Source: Algoriphagus kandeliae (GTDB taxonomy: Bacteria; Bacteroidota; Bacteroidia; Cytophagales; Cyclobacteriaceae). Taken from it: 64,000 nucleotides of DNA. The notes under the pieces are model-generated. The model saw only the letters and a program-made list of their open reading frames with translations, ran no database searches and was not told where the DNA came from. Each line of letters starts with the position of its first letter. Position 1 is the first letter of the stretch. The DNA is taken from NCBI RefSeq assembly GCF_004571135.1, contig NZ_SPSB01000004.1:62001-126000 (forward strand), written 5' to 3'. Positions 17,182 to 27,082 of the stretch are shown piece by piece. The translations under genes and the position numbers were made by a program.

Positions 17182-19048
17182 TAGCAACCAAAGCCTCGGA
17201 TTCTTCTTTCATAATTTCCAGCTCCAATTTCACAAGCTCTTGCTCATGCGGAAGATTGGACTCTGGTGTAGCAGAAAGTGGAACTGTCTGAGGAATAAAA
17301 TCTTCCTTAGCACCAGGCTTGGAGTAGTCATAAGGCCAACGATAAACAGTTGGAATTTCTCCAGGCCAGTTTCCGTGGCCAGGGTGAATTGGAGTAGTCC
17401 ATTCCAAGGTATTGGATCTCCAAGGGTTTTGAGTCGCTTTTCTTCCTCTGTACATAGAGTAGAAGAAGTTGAACAAGAAGATGAACTGAGCAGCAAAGGT
17501 GATAATAGCAGCTACAGACACAAACATGTTCAAATCAGTGTACATGTTTGAGAACTCAAAACCTGTCCAAGAATAGTATCTTCTAGGGAATCCTGCGATA
17601 CCAATGTAGTGCATCGGGAAGAATACCATGTAAACTCCAACAAATGTCAACCAGAAGTGTACATATCCCAATCGGGCATCCATCATTCTACCAAACATTT
17701 TAGGGAACCAGTGGTAAACTCCTGCCACCAATCCAAAGAATGAAGCAGAACCCATTACTAAGTGGAAGTGAGCTACTACGAAATACGTATCGTGTAATTG
17801 AATATCAATCGCAGAGTTACCCAAGAAAATACCCGTAAGTCCCCCAGAAATAAAGAAAGAAACCAAACCAATGGAGAACAACATTGCAGGAGTGAAAATC
17901 AGGTTACCTCTCCAAAGTGTTGTTAAGTAGTTGAATACTTTAACTGCAGAAGGAATTGCAATGATCAATGTCAAGAACATAAAGATGGATCCCAAGAAAG
18001 GATTCATTCCAGACACAAACATATGGTGAGCCCATACGATGAAAGAAAGGATGGTAATTCCCAACATGGAAATGATCATCGCTTTGTATCCAAAGATAGG
18101 CTTTCTTGAGTTTGTGGCAATTACTTCAGAAGTAATACCCAAAGCAGGTAACAATACGATATATACCTCAGGGTGACCCAAGAACCAGAACAAGTGCTGA
18201 TACAATACTGGGCTACCACCTGTGTTTGGCAAAGCCTCACCGCCGATGTAGATATCGGATAGGTAGAAAGAAGTACCGAAGCTTCTATCAAATACTAGTA
18301 ACAAGGCGGCAGCAAACAATACAGGGAAAGACAACAAACCAATAACCGCAGTTAGGAAGAAAGCCCAAATGGTCAATGGAAGTCTTGAGAAGGACATCCC
18401 TTTAGTCCGAAGGTTAATTACAGTAGTGATATAGTTAATACCTCCTAACAAAGAAGATGCAATGAAGAAGGTCATCGCAATCAACCAAAGGGTCATACCA
18501 AGACCAGAACCTGGAATAGCTTGCTCCAATGCTGAAAGAGGAGGATAAACAACCCATCCACCACCAGCAGGACCAGTCTTGATGAATAGGGAAATGAACA
18601 TAATCACACTGGAAATAAAGAAGAACCAGTACGACAACATGTTCATGAAACCGGAAGCCATATCACGGGCACCGATTTGAAGTGGAATTAGGAAGTTGGA
18701 GAATGTACCACTCAAGCCTGCTGTCAATACAAAGAACACCATGATGGTTCCGTGCATTGTAACAAGGGCCAAGTAGAAGGTTTGATCCAATTGACCGGTT
18801 TCAGTAATCCAACCACCTAGTAATGGTCTGAGCCATTCCAAATTCATATCTGGAAAACCCAGTTGAAGTCTAAAAAGAACAGATAATAGACCACCAATTA
18901 ATGCCCAAAATATACCTGTCAACAGGAATTGCTTACCGATCATTTTGTGATCGGTAGAGAAGATATATTTGGTCACAAAATTGTCATGATGCTCATGATC
19001 ATGATGATCGTGTGCTGTATCATGTGTTGCAACAGATGCTGTAGCCAT
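17162..19048 (-). CDS. ctaD: Cytochrome c oxidase subunit I (aa3-type)
   Basis: The 628-residue catalytic subunit of an aa3 oxidase, holding heme a and the heme a3-CuB site where O2 is reduced. It shows the A1-type motif WFLGHPEVYI with the CuB His, cross-linking Tyr and D-channel Glu, the paired His in WAHHMFVSG and the heme ligands in HDTYFVVAHFHLVMG. Twelve membrane segments fit. The first 20 residues are rich in His and Asp (HDTAHDHHDHEHHD), a possible metal-binding tail, and the C-terminal 60 residues form an acidic tail. It lies 24 bases behind subunit II. Confidence 0.98.
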   Translation of the reverse strand: MATASVATHDTAHDHHDHEHHDNFVTKYIFSTDHKMIGKQFLLTGIFWALIGGLLSVLFRLQLGFPDMNLEWLRPLLGGWITETGQLDQTFYLALVTMHGTIMVFFVLTAGLSGTFSNFLIPLQIGARDMASGFMNMLSYWFFFISSVIMFISLFIKTGPAGGGWVVYPPLSALEQAIPGSGLGMTLWLIAMTFFIASSLLGGINYITTVINLRTKGMSFSRLPLTIWAFFLTAVIGLLSFPVLFAAALLLVFDRSFGTSFYLSDIYIGGEALPNTGGSPVLYQHLFWFLGHPEVYIVLLPALGITSEVIATNSRKPIFGYKAMIISMLGITILSFIVWAHHMFVSGMNPFLGSIFMFLTLIIAIPSAVKVFNYLTTLWRGNLIFTPAMLFSIGLVSFFISGGLTGIFLGNSAIDIQLHDTYFVVAHFHLVMGSASFFGLVAGVYHWFPKMFGRMMDARLGYVHFWLTFVGVYMVFFPMHYIGIAGFPRRYYSWTGFEFSNMYTDLNMFVSVAAIITFAAQFIFLFNFFYSMYRGRKATQNPWRSNTLEWTTPIHPGHGNWPGEIPTVYRWPYDYSKPGAKEDFIPQTVPLSATPESNLPHEQELVKLELEIMKEESEALVANEAKES

Positions 19049-19072
19049 AATTATTGATTTTGTGTTTTTTCT

Positions 19073-20092
19073 TTATTGAATTTCTGCCACTTCTTTCACC
19101 TCTACTTCTATACCCTCAGCCAAGGCAGGATTCATTTGAAGAAAGGTCTTTTGTTCGGTAAGCCACTTTTGGTATTCCTCTGGCTCAACAACCTCAATCA
19201 CTCTTCTCATGGAGTTGTGACCACGGCCACAGATCTCAGTACAAGCGATTTCATATACGAATTCCGGATCATTTAGCTCTGCTCTCATTTCAGCTGTAGT
19301 CTTAGTAGGCACAAACCAAAAACGAGTAGGCATACCAGGTACCGCATCCATTTTCAATCGCATATGAGGAGCGAAAACAGAGTGCAATACATCTCTAGCT
19401 CTAATCTTGAATAATACCGGCTCTCCTTTTGGAATTACAACTACTGGAGATGGAAAGTCATCTACAGAATTTTGATCTGTAAAATCGACACCCATAGGAT
19501 TCACAGCAGAAGTGAGTCTATAATCATAGTCCCCCAACACATTATCCTGACCTGGATATCGAATATCCCAAGCGAATTGGTACCCCATGATTTCAACTAC
19601 ATGAGCCTTTTCAGGAGCCGGAGCTGTGATATCAGACCAAGCCATCCATCCCGTGATTACCAGAATAGCAAGAACTATTGCAGGAACGACTGTCCAAATA
19701 ACCTCCAACTTATTGTTCTCTGGATAAAAAGTTGCTTTACGATCCTCCTTATACTGATACTTGTATGGGAAGATGAAAAGCAAAATGTGAGTAATTATAA
19801 ATACGATACCAGTAACTGCCATCGTAACCCAGAACAAATTATCTGTAACTACTCCGTGTTCGGAAGCTATAGGAAGCTGATAATTGTGGAATTCTTTTAT
19901 AGAATACCAAAACATCAAACCGCCAATCGCCACCAAAAACACAAGAAACAAAAAGGCATTCACCTTATTACTTCCGGTAGCAACTTTCTTGTCAGAGCCT
20001 TTGACTACAGATACCAAGGTTTGGATACGGTAAACCATCCAAACAATGGAAAGGAGGAGAACAACCCCAACTGCAATTAGAAATCCGTACAT
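19073..20092 (-). CDS. ctaC: Cytochrome c oxidase subunit II
   Basis: A 339-residue subunit II carrying the CuA electron-entry site. Ligands are visible in DVLHSVFAPHMRLK (His) and CTEICGRGHNSM (two Cys, Glu carbonyl, His, Met). Three hydrophobic segments (about 3-21, 46-64, 88-110) plus one near 135-153 give an extra N-terminal membrane helix relative to the common two-helix form. The WxxVP motif VIWTVVPA precedes the last helix. There is no fused cytochrome c domain, so electrons must come from a separate cytochrome, most simply the heme domains of the Act complex encoded just upstream. The gene lies 23 bases after actF. Confidence 0.96.
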   Translation of the reverse strand: MYGFLIAVGVVLLLSIVWMVYRIQTLVSVVKGSDKKVATGSNKVNAFLFLVFLVAIGGLMFWYSIKEFHNYQLPIASEHGVVTDNLFWVTMAVTGIVFIITHILLFIFPYKYQYKEDRKATFYPENNKLEVIWTVVPAIVLAILVITGWMAWSDITAPAPEKAHVVEIMGYQFAWDIRYPGQDNVLGDYDYRLTSAVNPMGVDFTDQNSVDDFPSPVVVIPKGEPVLFKIRARDVLHSVFAPHMRLKMDAVPGMPTRFWFVPTKTTAEMRAELNDPEFVYEIACTEICGRGHNSMRRVIEVVEPEEYQKWLTEQKTFLQMNPALAEGIEVEVKEVAEIQ

Positions 20093-20115
20093 GTTTTAAC
20101 TATTTCGAGTTTGTA

Positions 20116-21411
20116 TTAAATGTGATGATGATAGCTTTCTTCAAGCATTGGGTGATTTTTCGGGATCAAATTTCCTTTGGCCAGACCTCCAAGCACAACC
20201 AACGCCACCGCTGAACCATAAACCAAGAACGTTCCAATCTCCATAAATCCGATACCTCCGTTGTGACCCAAAGTACCTGGCTGAACCATCAGGAAGAAAT
20301 CTACCCAGTGCCCAACAATCAACAACGTACATACTAACTTAAGGAAAATTCCATGTCGCTTGGCATCTCTAGTCATTAAAACTAGGAAAGGCAATACAAA
20401 GTTCATCCCAATATTTACGAAAATGAACCCTCCATACACGTCACTCTTCAGTCTCTCAATAAAGTAAACTGATTCTTCAGGTATATTGGCATAATAGATC
20501 AAAAGGAACTGGGAAAACCATAGATATGTCCAGAAAATAGAGAAACCGAAAACAAATTTTCCTAGATCATGAACATGGTTTTCATTTACCATTTCCAAGT
20601 AGCCCTTTCCTTTCAAGAAAATAACTGTCAAGGTAATAGCAGACAAACCTGCAACAAACCAAGAAGAGAATACATACCATCCAAATAGCGTTGAGAACCA
20701 GTGTGTGTCGATTGACATTACCCAGTCCCAAGCAGAAATTGAAGAAGAAACTGCAAAGAATACCAAGAAGTAAGCAGACCAGCTTCTCATTTTAAACCAA
20801 TGAGAAGTTCCACCCAATTGATCTTCAGCAGCTGCAATTTTCTTAAACTTGGTAAAAAAGAATACCCAGAAACCAAAGAATATAATCATCCTAGCAATGT
20901 AGAAAACAGGGAAAGTCCCCTTCTCCATAGGCCAATAGAAAAATGCACCTTTACCATCGATGATTGCGTCGTATTCAGAGGAAGCTTTGTCGAAAAGCTC
21001 AGCATGCCACCAATGGAACAAATCATGCCCCATTACAAAGAAACTTGCAATCATTAGTATCGCAGCAATTGGAAGCCAGTTACCAAAAGCAAGCATTACT
21101 CTAGTAATAGGTGCAGACCAACCTGCCTGAGCAGCATATTGAATAGCAAAGAAGAAAACACCAACAATGGCAATACCTGTGAAATACACGTTATTGATCC
21201 AAATGTTAGCGAATAGTCTTTGATACCAGTGGAAAGCATGTCCTCCAGCCTCTGCTCCTTCTTCAGCATGTCCTCCGCCCATCATAGCCAATACAATTCC
21301 TACCACTAGCAAGGCTGCCCCAATAAGGAGCACTGTCATGATAGACTTTTTGATTCCAGCAGTGAAATCAAATTTCTGATCTAGGTTAAAATTCTGAACT
21401 TCGTGAGCCAT
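20116..21411 (-). CDS. actF: Alternative complex III subunit ActF
   Basis: A 431-residue integral membrane protein of the NrfD/PsrC-related superfamily, with about ten membrane segments. ActF is one of two quinol-site-like membrane subunits in alternative complex III, which oxidises menaquinol and reduces cytochrome c or its partner oxidase. The Gly-His-rich loop after helix 1 (about residues 45-65: GGGHAEEGAEAGGHAFH) and the segment FVMGHDLFHWWHAELFD are characteristic. A C-terminal YHHHI tail is present. It is two bases downstream of actE. Assignment relies on the conserved gene order actABCDEF seen here in full. Confidence 0.92.
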   Translation of the reverse strand: MAHEVQNFNLDQKFDFTAGIKKSIMTVLLIGAALLVVGIVLAMMGGGHAEEGAEAGGHAFHWYQRLFANIWINNVYFTGIAIVGVFFFAIQYAAQAGWSAPITRVMLAFGNWLPIAAILMIASFFVMGHDLFHWWHAELFDKASSEYDAIIDGKGAFFYWPMEKGTFPVFYIARMIIFFGFWVFFFTKFKKIAAAEDQLGGTSHWFKMRSWSAYFLVFFAVSSSISAWDWVMSIDTHWFSTLFGWYVFSSWFVAGLSAITLTVIFLKGKGYLEMVNENHVHDLGKFVFGFSIFWTYLWFSQFLLIYYANIPEESVYFIERLKSDVYGGFIFVNIGMNFVLPFLVLMTRDAKRHGIFLKLVCTLLIVGHWVDFFLMVQPGTLGHNGGIGFMEIGTFLVYGSAVALVVLGGLAKGNLIPKNHPMLEESYHHHI

Positions 21412-21413
21412 GA

Positions 21414-22040
21414 TTATTGCTTCTGAATTACTTGTTTAACATAGGAAACGATCTTCCAACGATTTTCAGGAGTGATTTGAGAACCATGAGCCCCCATTCT
21501 TCCTTTACCTTTTGTGATGACATGGAAGATGTGTCCCTCTGGAAGATTGATATAAGCTCCACCTTTTAGGTTAGCCACACCACCGATGATTTCACCTACT
21601 TTGCCATCTCCCTCACCAGTTTTACCATGGCAAGCCGAGCAATATTGATTGAAAAGAACCTCTCCTTCTTTAAGAATAGCATCATCAACAGTCAAAGGAT
21701 TCTCAACCAAACCAGCCTGCTCCAATTCGAATGCTTTCAATCGATAAGGAAGCATACCATGTTTATTGCGAGGAACAGTGCCTTCAACAGGCTCACGCAT
21801 ATTCATTCCATAAGGATTGTTTACGTTACTGTTAAAGAACTCACCCTTTTCGTCCTCCCGATTGGAAAGCCAAGAACCTTGTGTTTCATCTTTTATTTGA
21901 GACAAAGGCTCGTAAGGAACAGAATGGTACATTTGAGGGGCATATTCTAAACCAGGATTATCTTCCCCAGCTCTACAGCCTACGAAGAATGTCCCAGCCA
22001 ATGCTATTCCCAAAATCCCAAGTTTATTCATCATTTTCAT
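21414..22040 (-). CDS. actE: Alternative complex III subunit ActE, monoheme cytochrome c lipoprotein
   Basis: A 208-residue c-type cytochrome. The N-terminus has a lipoprotein signal (LAGTFFVGC, lipid Cys at residue 22), so it is anchored in the membrane facing the periplasm. One heme motif, CSACH, lies near residue 135, and a distal Met candidate lies in GRMGAHGSQI. ActE is the peripheral monoheme subunit of the complex and may pass electrons onward. The stretch NNPYGMNMREPVEGTVPR before the heme domain is typical of ActE. The start ATG is followed by MKMMNK; the second or third Met would also work. Confidence 0.93.
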   Translation of the reverse strand: MKMMNKLGILGIALAGTFFVGCRAGEDNPGLEYAPQMYHSVPYEPLSQIKDETQGSWLSNREDEKGEFFNSNVNNPYGMNMREPVEGTVPRNKHGMLPYRLKAFELEQAGLVENPLTVDDAILKEGEVLFNQYCSACHGKTGEGDGKVGEIIGGVANLKGGAYINLPEGHIFHVITKGKGRMGAHGSQITPENRWKIVSYVKQVIQKQ

Positions 22041-22051
22041 ACTATCGGGAA

Positions 22052-22585
22052 TTACTCGTCAAAACTTTTATTGTTCACTTCAGTAGCACCGGAGGATGCA
22101 AGAATTTCCTTGATTTTTTCCTCTCCCATGCCAGAGTTGACAGCCAAATCAATTGCCATCACATGCTTATCATCCGTGATTCGGAGATCGAAAATTCGAG
22201 GTTGAGCCCAAGGTTTCAAGTTTGAGCTAACCATAAATACACCAACCATACCGAATGCAGCAAGCAATACAGTCATTTCAAATGAAACAGGGATGAAATC
22301 AGGGAAAGCCGCGAAATCTTTACCACCAATAATCATCGGCCAGTCAAACTTCATCATGTAAAACTGCATAGTCAAGGCCAGGGATGTTCCAAGCATTCCA
22401 AATAAAAATGCTGCAATCGGAAGTCTGCTTCGCTTGTATCCCAAAGCATGCTCTAGTCCATGGACAGGATAAGGAGAATAAACCTCGTGGATTTTCACTC
22501 CGCTTGTTCGTACTTGCTTGACGGCATTCATTAGGACATCTTCGTCCTCATATACGCCTAAGACAAAATGAGTATCTCTTTCCAT
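22052..22585 (-). CDS. actD: Alternative complex III subunit ActD (DUF3341)
   Basis: A 177-residue membrane protein of family DUF3341. Its cytoplasmic N-terminal domain (FVLGVYEDEDVLMNAVKQVR, then VYSPYPVHGLE) is followed by two hydrophobic segments (about 58-76 and 105-123) and a soluble tail. ActD sits on the cytoplasmic side of alternative complex III and holds no cofactor. It begins one base after the actC stop and ends 11 bases before actE. Confidence 0.93.
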   Translation of the reverse strand: MERDTHFVLGVYEDEDVLMNAVKQVRTSGVKIHEVYSPYPVHGLEHALGYKRSRLPIAAFLFGMLGTSLALTMQFYMMKFDWPMIIGGKDFAAFPDFIPVSFEMTVLLAAFGMVGVFMVSSNLKPWAQPRIFDLRITDDKHVMAIDLAVNSGMGEEKIKEILASSGATEVNNKSFDE

Positions 22586-22586
22586 A

Positions 22587-23951
22587 TTATTTAGCAGCTT
22601 TTTCAGATGAAGATTTCAACACTGACTTCACCTCTGCCATGTTGATCACAGGGAAAAACTTAGCGAATAAGAAGAACAAGGTGAAGAATAGACCAAAAGT
22701 GAACATGTATACCCCAACATCAGCCCAAGTAGGATAAAACATTGCCCAAGAAGAAGGCAAGAAGTCTCTGTGCAAAGAGGTAACGATGATTACAAATCGC
22801 TCAAACCACATTCCGATGTTTACCACCAAAGAAAGAATGAAGGTTGCAACGATAGAAGTACGGATTTTCTTAATCCAGAACAACTGTGGAGAAATCACAT
22901 TACAGGTCATCATTGACCAGTATGCCCACCAGTAAGGTCCAGTTGCACGGTTGATGAATGCATATTGTTCTGCTTCAACACCAGAATACCACGCAATGAA
23001 GAATTCAGTGATATATGCAATACCTACAATGGAACCCGTGATGATGATTACAATATTCATCAATTCGATATGGCCCATCGTAATGTAATCTTCCAATTTA
23101 AAGACCTTACGAGTAATGATCATCAAGGTCAATACCATCGCAAAACCAGAGAAGATCGCACCTGCCACAAAGTATGGAGGGAAGATCGTAGTATGCCATC
23201 CTGGAATCACTGAAGTTGCAAAGTCAAAGGATACGATAGTGTGTACTGAAAGTACCAAAGGGGTAGCCAAACCAGCCAAAATCAAGGATACAGATTCATA
23301 TCTCATCCAAGTTTTTGCTGCACCATCCCAACCAAACGAAAGCGCACCATAGATAGTCTTTCTCAATCCAGTAGCTCGATCTCGGATAGTTGCGAAATCA
23401 GGTATCAATCCGATATACCAGAATACCAAGGAAACAGAGAAATAGGTAGAGATCGCAAACACGTCCCACAAAAGAGGCGAGTTGAAGTTTACCCATAGAG
23501 ATCCAAAGGTATTTGGAAGCGGAAGAGCCCAATAAGCACCGATCCAAGGACGTCCCATGTGAATTACCGGGAACATCGCCGCACAGATAACCGCGAAAAT
23601 GGTCATCGCTTCTGCAGCTCGGTTAATGGATGTTCTCCACTTTTGGCGGAAAAGCAACAATACGGCTGAGATCAGTGTTCCGGCGTGACCGATACCGACC
23701 CACCACACGAAGTTGGTGATATCCCAAGCCCAACCGATGGTTTTGTTTAGACCCCACATCCCGATTCCTTCCCAAAGGGTAGCAACCAAGGCGATGGCTC
23801 CAAGTGCCAACACGCCAGCGGCAGTCAAAAAGGCCAGAAACCAAGCCAAGGATGGTTTGCCTTCCACTTGACGCGAAACATCGTGCGTGACGTCGTGATA
23901 GGTTTTACCGCCGGTGACTAATGGCTGACGTACGGATGAAGTAACCTGCAT
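22587..23951 (-). CDS. actC: Alternative complex III subunit ActC (NrfD family)
   Basis: A 454-residue NrfD/PsrC-type membrane protein with about ten membrane segments, the main candidate for the quinol-oxidising site and proton path of the complex. The N-terminal [14 protein letters not shown], the segment [14 protein letters not shown] and [10 protein letters not shown] are hallmarks of the family. It is paralogous to ActF, and the two flank the ActB iron-sulfur subunit in known structures. It lies 17 bases downstream of actB. Confidence 0.95.
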   Translation of the reverse strand: MQVTSSVRQPLVTGGKTYHDVTHDVSRQVEGKPSLAWFLAFLTAAGVLALGAIALVATLWEGIGMWGLNKTIGWAWDITNFVWWVGIGHAGTLISAVLLLFRQKWRTSINRAAEAMTIFAVICAAMFPVIHMGRPWIGAYWALPLPNTFGSLWVNFNSPLLWDVFAISTYFSVSLVFWYIGLIPDFATIRDRATGLRKTIYGALSFGWDGAAKTWMRYESVSLILAGLATPLVLSVHTIVSFDFATSVIPGWHTTIFPPYFVAGAIFSGFAMVLTLMIITRKVFKLEDYITMGHIELMNIVIIITGSIVGIAYITEFFIAWYSGVEAEQYAFINRATGPYWWAYWSMMTCNVISPQLFWIKKIRTSIVATFILSLVVNIGMWFERFVIIVTSLHRDFLPSSWAMFYPTWADVGVYMFTFGLFFTLFFLFAKFFPVINMAEVKSVLKSSSEKAAK

Positions 23952-23968
23952 AGTTTGTAAAATTATGA

Positions 23969-26900
23969 TTACGCTTCGTTTTTGTCTTTATTTCTGATTT
24001 TGGTGAAATACCATACGTTTGGACTCACGTTGATTTCCTCCAACACGTGGTAAGCACGCTCTTCATTCACTTCTTTCAAAGCTGAAGTAGTGTTTTCCTC
24101 GATCTTCAAAAGCTTTGAAATTCGGCTTTCTGGATCGTTCATATCACCAAATACTAAGGCGTCAGTAGGACAAGCAACCGCACAGGCTACATTAATGTCT
24201 CCATCTTTCACCTTACGCTTTTCACGCTTAGCTTCCAGTTTTCCAGCTTGGATTCGCTGTACACACATGGAGCATTTCTCCATTACACCTCGAGCTCGAA
24301 CGGTAACGTCTGGATTCAATACCATTTTGCCCAAATCATCGTTTTGAGCTACGTTTACTCCAGCGAACTGAGAGTTGTCATGGTACTTGAACCAGTTGAA
24401 TCGACGAACTTTGTAAGGACAGTTGTTTGCACAGTAACGAGTACCGATACAACGGTTGTAGGTCATTTGGTTTAGACCTTCAGAGGAGTGGGTCGTAGCA
24501 GCAACCGGACATACTGTCTCACATGGCGCATTGTTACACTGCTGACACATCATTGGCTGGAAGGTAACCTCAGGGTTTTCTGAAGCCTTCTCCAATCCAT
24601 CTAAATCATCAGCTGCCGCATCGGAAGAATAATATCGATCGATACGGATCCAAGCCATTTCACGACGATTCAAGACTTCTTGCTTACCTACAACTGCCAC
24701 GTTGTTTTCAACCTGACAAGCTACAGAACAAGCAGAACATCCGATACAGGAGTTCATGTCAATCGCCAATCCCCAGTGATGCTGAGAATATTGATGACCT
24801 TTCCAAAGGGAAATTTTTGAAGGCTTAACAAATTCACCCTCTTTGTAAATCTCAGGCTTGTATCTACCTGCTGAAGCATCTTGCTTGTACTCAGCCAAAG
24901 TAGCTTCCTGAATTACGTTTTCACGACCCATGAAAGTCTGATGGGTCTGTGTTCTAGCAATCTTATAAGTATCTGCAGTAACTTCAACAGTTACCCCAGA
25001 AGTGATATCAAAATTAACAAAGCCAGCGGAAGCATCTAGGAGCTCATAAGCATTCACCCCTACTCCGTTGCCTACTCGACCGGCCTTAGTTCTTCCGTAA
25101 CCCAGTGCCAAACCGAAAGTACCTTCAGCTTGTCCAGGCTGTATCAATACAGGCACAGTCAATTGCTTGCCATTCACATTGATCGTTGCCTTTCGAGTAT
25201 TTTCCTCAACCATAGCTACACCATTTTCTGTTGCCCATTTCTGAGAAACAGTCAAATAGTTGTCCCAAGTAGCCTTAGAAATTGGATCTGGAGTTTCTTG
25301 AAGCCAAGGGTTATTAGCAAATGTACCATTACCGATAGCCACCTTGGTATAAACAACCAATTCAGCACCTGAATTATCAGCACTGTAAGTTCTAGCAACA
25401 GCAGAGGCTGCAGCTGCTACATCTCCTACAGGAGAGACTACTGCACTTTCTCTTTCAATTGCCAAAACACCATTATAAAGAGACTGATCCCAGAATTCCT
25501 GGAACTCACCACCAGTCTCAATTTGAGTGAACAAACTAGATTCCCAGCTTTGTTGCAAGAAATCATAGTAAGAAGTGTTGTCACCAGCCCATACCAAGAA
25601 AGAATCTTGAGCCTGACGAGTGTCAAACAAAGGAGAAATGGTAGGCTGAGAAAGAGAGAAATGTCCTGGCTTCGGTTCGAAGTCATTCCAAGACTCTAAA
25701 TAATGATGATCCGGTGCAATGGCCTGTACCAAAGAAGATGTCTCATCCATGGTCATGTTTGTCGCTACACTGAATCGAGCTTTACCGATTCCCTCAGCGA
25801 TCTCAGCACCTCTTGGATGATCATAAACTGGGTTACAGTTATAGAATACAACTGCACCGATTCTTCCAGCATTCAAGTCGGTTACGAATTGATTCATCTC
25901 TGCGTCATTTCCTTTGCGGAAATTTACAGGTGAACCAAAATCTACTGTAGAACCATTATTTCCAAGCAATTCATTAATTGCGTGAACTACAGTTTGAACG
26001 TTTGGATCGTTAGAACCAGAAACTACCAAAGATGCGCCTCGGTTAGCCCATAGTTCATTTGCTGCTTTTTCCAGGTGAGCCACCTCAACTGCAGGAGCAG
26101 AAACGGTTGATGCTCCAGCCTTGGAAGCAATCATATTATATAGTGCCAATACTGCCAATCCACTTTGAGAAGCTTTAATTGGAGTACGATAGTCAGCGTT
26201 AGCACCAGTCAAAGACAAGTTAGACTCAAACTGGAAGTGACGAGACATCACAGGATTTTCCTTGCTGATTTTACGAGTCTTCGCATACTGACCAGCAAAT
26301 TCAATTGGAGAAATCCAAGATCCTAGGAAGTCCGCACCAAAGGATACGATGGTTTTGGCCTTATCGAAAAAGTAAGAAGGAACTACAGCCTGACCATAGT
26401 AGGTTTCAGAAGCTTTTGCAATACCATAATTGGAAAGAGGATCGTACATGATCACTTCTGCACCAAAAGCATCAGAGAACTGCTGCAAGGCTTTCTCGGT
26501 AGTTGGAGAAAGGATGGTATTTGCAACAACTTTCACAGAACCTGCAGCCGCAAGCTTTGATTTCACTTCTGCATCCAAGCTAGACCAATCGGTCTTTTGA
26601 CCACCCAAGTAAGGCCCAGTCAAACGCTCTTTATCATATAGTGAAAGAACAGAAGCTTCAACGATGGCATTTACTTTTCCTTTATTAATAGGAGAAAGCT
26701 CATTTCCATCGATTTTTATTGGTCGACCTTCCCGAGTTTTCACTACGATGGAAGCATAATTACCACCAGAAGCAAAGGTTGATGCGTAATAGTTTGGAAT
26801 GGAAGGATTGATATCAACAGGTTTGTTGACATAAGGAATTGCTTTTCTAACAGGAGCCTCACAAGCTGCCAAAGAGGCGGCTGCTAAGCTAAAGCCCATT

Positions 26901-27049
26901 AGTTTGAGAAAGTCTCTTCGAGAAGCATTTCCATCCTCAGAAAGCGTAGAGGGAAGTTCTGGAAATTCCCTATCTGCGTTTTTAACAAACTCCGGATCGT
27001 TGCTGAGTTGCTCAAGCCCTTTCCAGTATGTTTTTTTAGTTTCCTTCAT
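23969..27049 (-). CDS. actB: Alternative complex III subunit ActB, TAT-exported molybdopterin-like/iron-sulfur protein
   Basis: A 1026-residue fusion of a molybdopterin-oxidoreductase-like domain (about residues 50-720) and a ferredoxin domain (about 755-980). A twin-arginine signal [20 protein letters not shown] starts near residue 43, with a possible lipid Cys at its end. The ferredoxin part has four cysteine clusters: [35 protein letters not shown] and CSMC plus CAVAC. That fits three 4Fe-4S centres and one 3Fe-4S centre. In this family the Mo domain has lost its cofactor, and electrons run from quinol through the clusters to the ActA hemes. It follows actA by 33 bases. Confidence 0.95.
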   Translation of the reverse strand: MKETKKTYWKGLEQLSNDPEFVKNADREFPELPSTLSEDGNASRRDFLKLMGFSLAAASLAACEAPVRKAIPYVNKPVDINPSIPNYYASTFASGGNYASIVVKTREGRPIKIDGNELSPINKGKVNAIVEASVLSLYDKERLTGPYLGGQKTDWSSLDAEVKSKLAAAGSVKVVANTILSPTTEKALQQFSDAFGAEVIMYDPLSNYGIAKASETYYGQAVVPSYFFDKAKTIVSFGADFLGSWISPIEFAGQYAKTRKISKENPVMSRHFQFESNLSLTGANADYRTPIKASQSGLAVLALYNMIASKAGASTVSAPAVEVAHLEKAANELWANRGASLVVSGSNDPNVQTVVHAINELLGNNGSTVDFGSPVNFRKGNDAEMNQFVTDLNAGRIGAVVFYNCNPVYDHPRGAEIAEGIGKARFSVATNMTMDETSSLVQAIAPDHHYLESWNDFEPKPGHFSLSQPTISPLFDTRQAQDSFLVWAGDNTSYYDFLQQSWESSLFTQIETGGEFQEFWDQSLYNGVLAIERESAVVSPVGDVAAAASAVARTYSADNSGAELVVYTKVAIGNGTFANNPWLQETPDPISKATWDNYLTVSQKWATENGVAMVEENTRKATINVNGKQLTVPVLIQPGQAEGTFGLALGYGRTKAGRVGNGVGVNAYELLDASAGFVNFDITSGVTVEVTADTYKIARTQTHQTFMGRENVIQEATLAEYKQDASAGRYKPEIYKEGEFVKPSKISLWKGHQYSQHHWGLAIDMNSCIGCSACSVACQVENNVAVVGKQEVLNRREMAWIRIDRYYSSDAAADDLDGLEKASENPEVTFQPMMCQQCNNAPCETVCPVAATTHSSEGLNQMTYNRCIGTRYCANNCPYKVRRFNWFKYHDNSQFAGVNVAQNDDLGKMVLNPDVTVRARGVMEKCSMCVQRIQAGKLEAKREKRKVKDGDINVACAVACPTDALVFGDMNDPESRISKLLKIEENTTSALKEVNEERAYHVLEEINVSPNVWYFTKIRNKDKNEA

Positions 27050-27082
27050 TTTATGATCTAGGAATAGAATTTCAGAATGATT

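Noticed and set aside
19472-20080. Open frame of 202 codons on the plus strand
   Set aside because: Antisense to the subunit II gene, with unusual composition and no promoter; explained by codon bias of the real gene.
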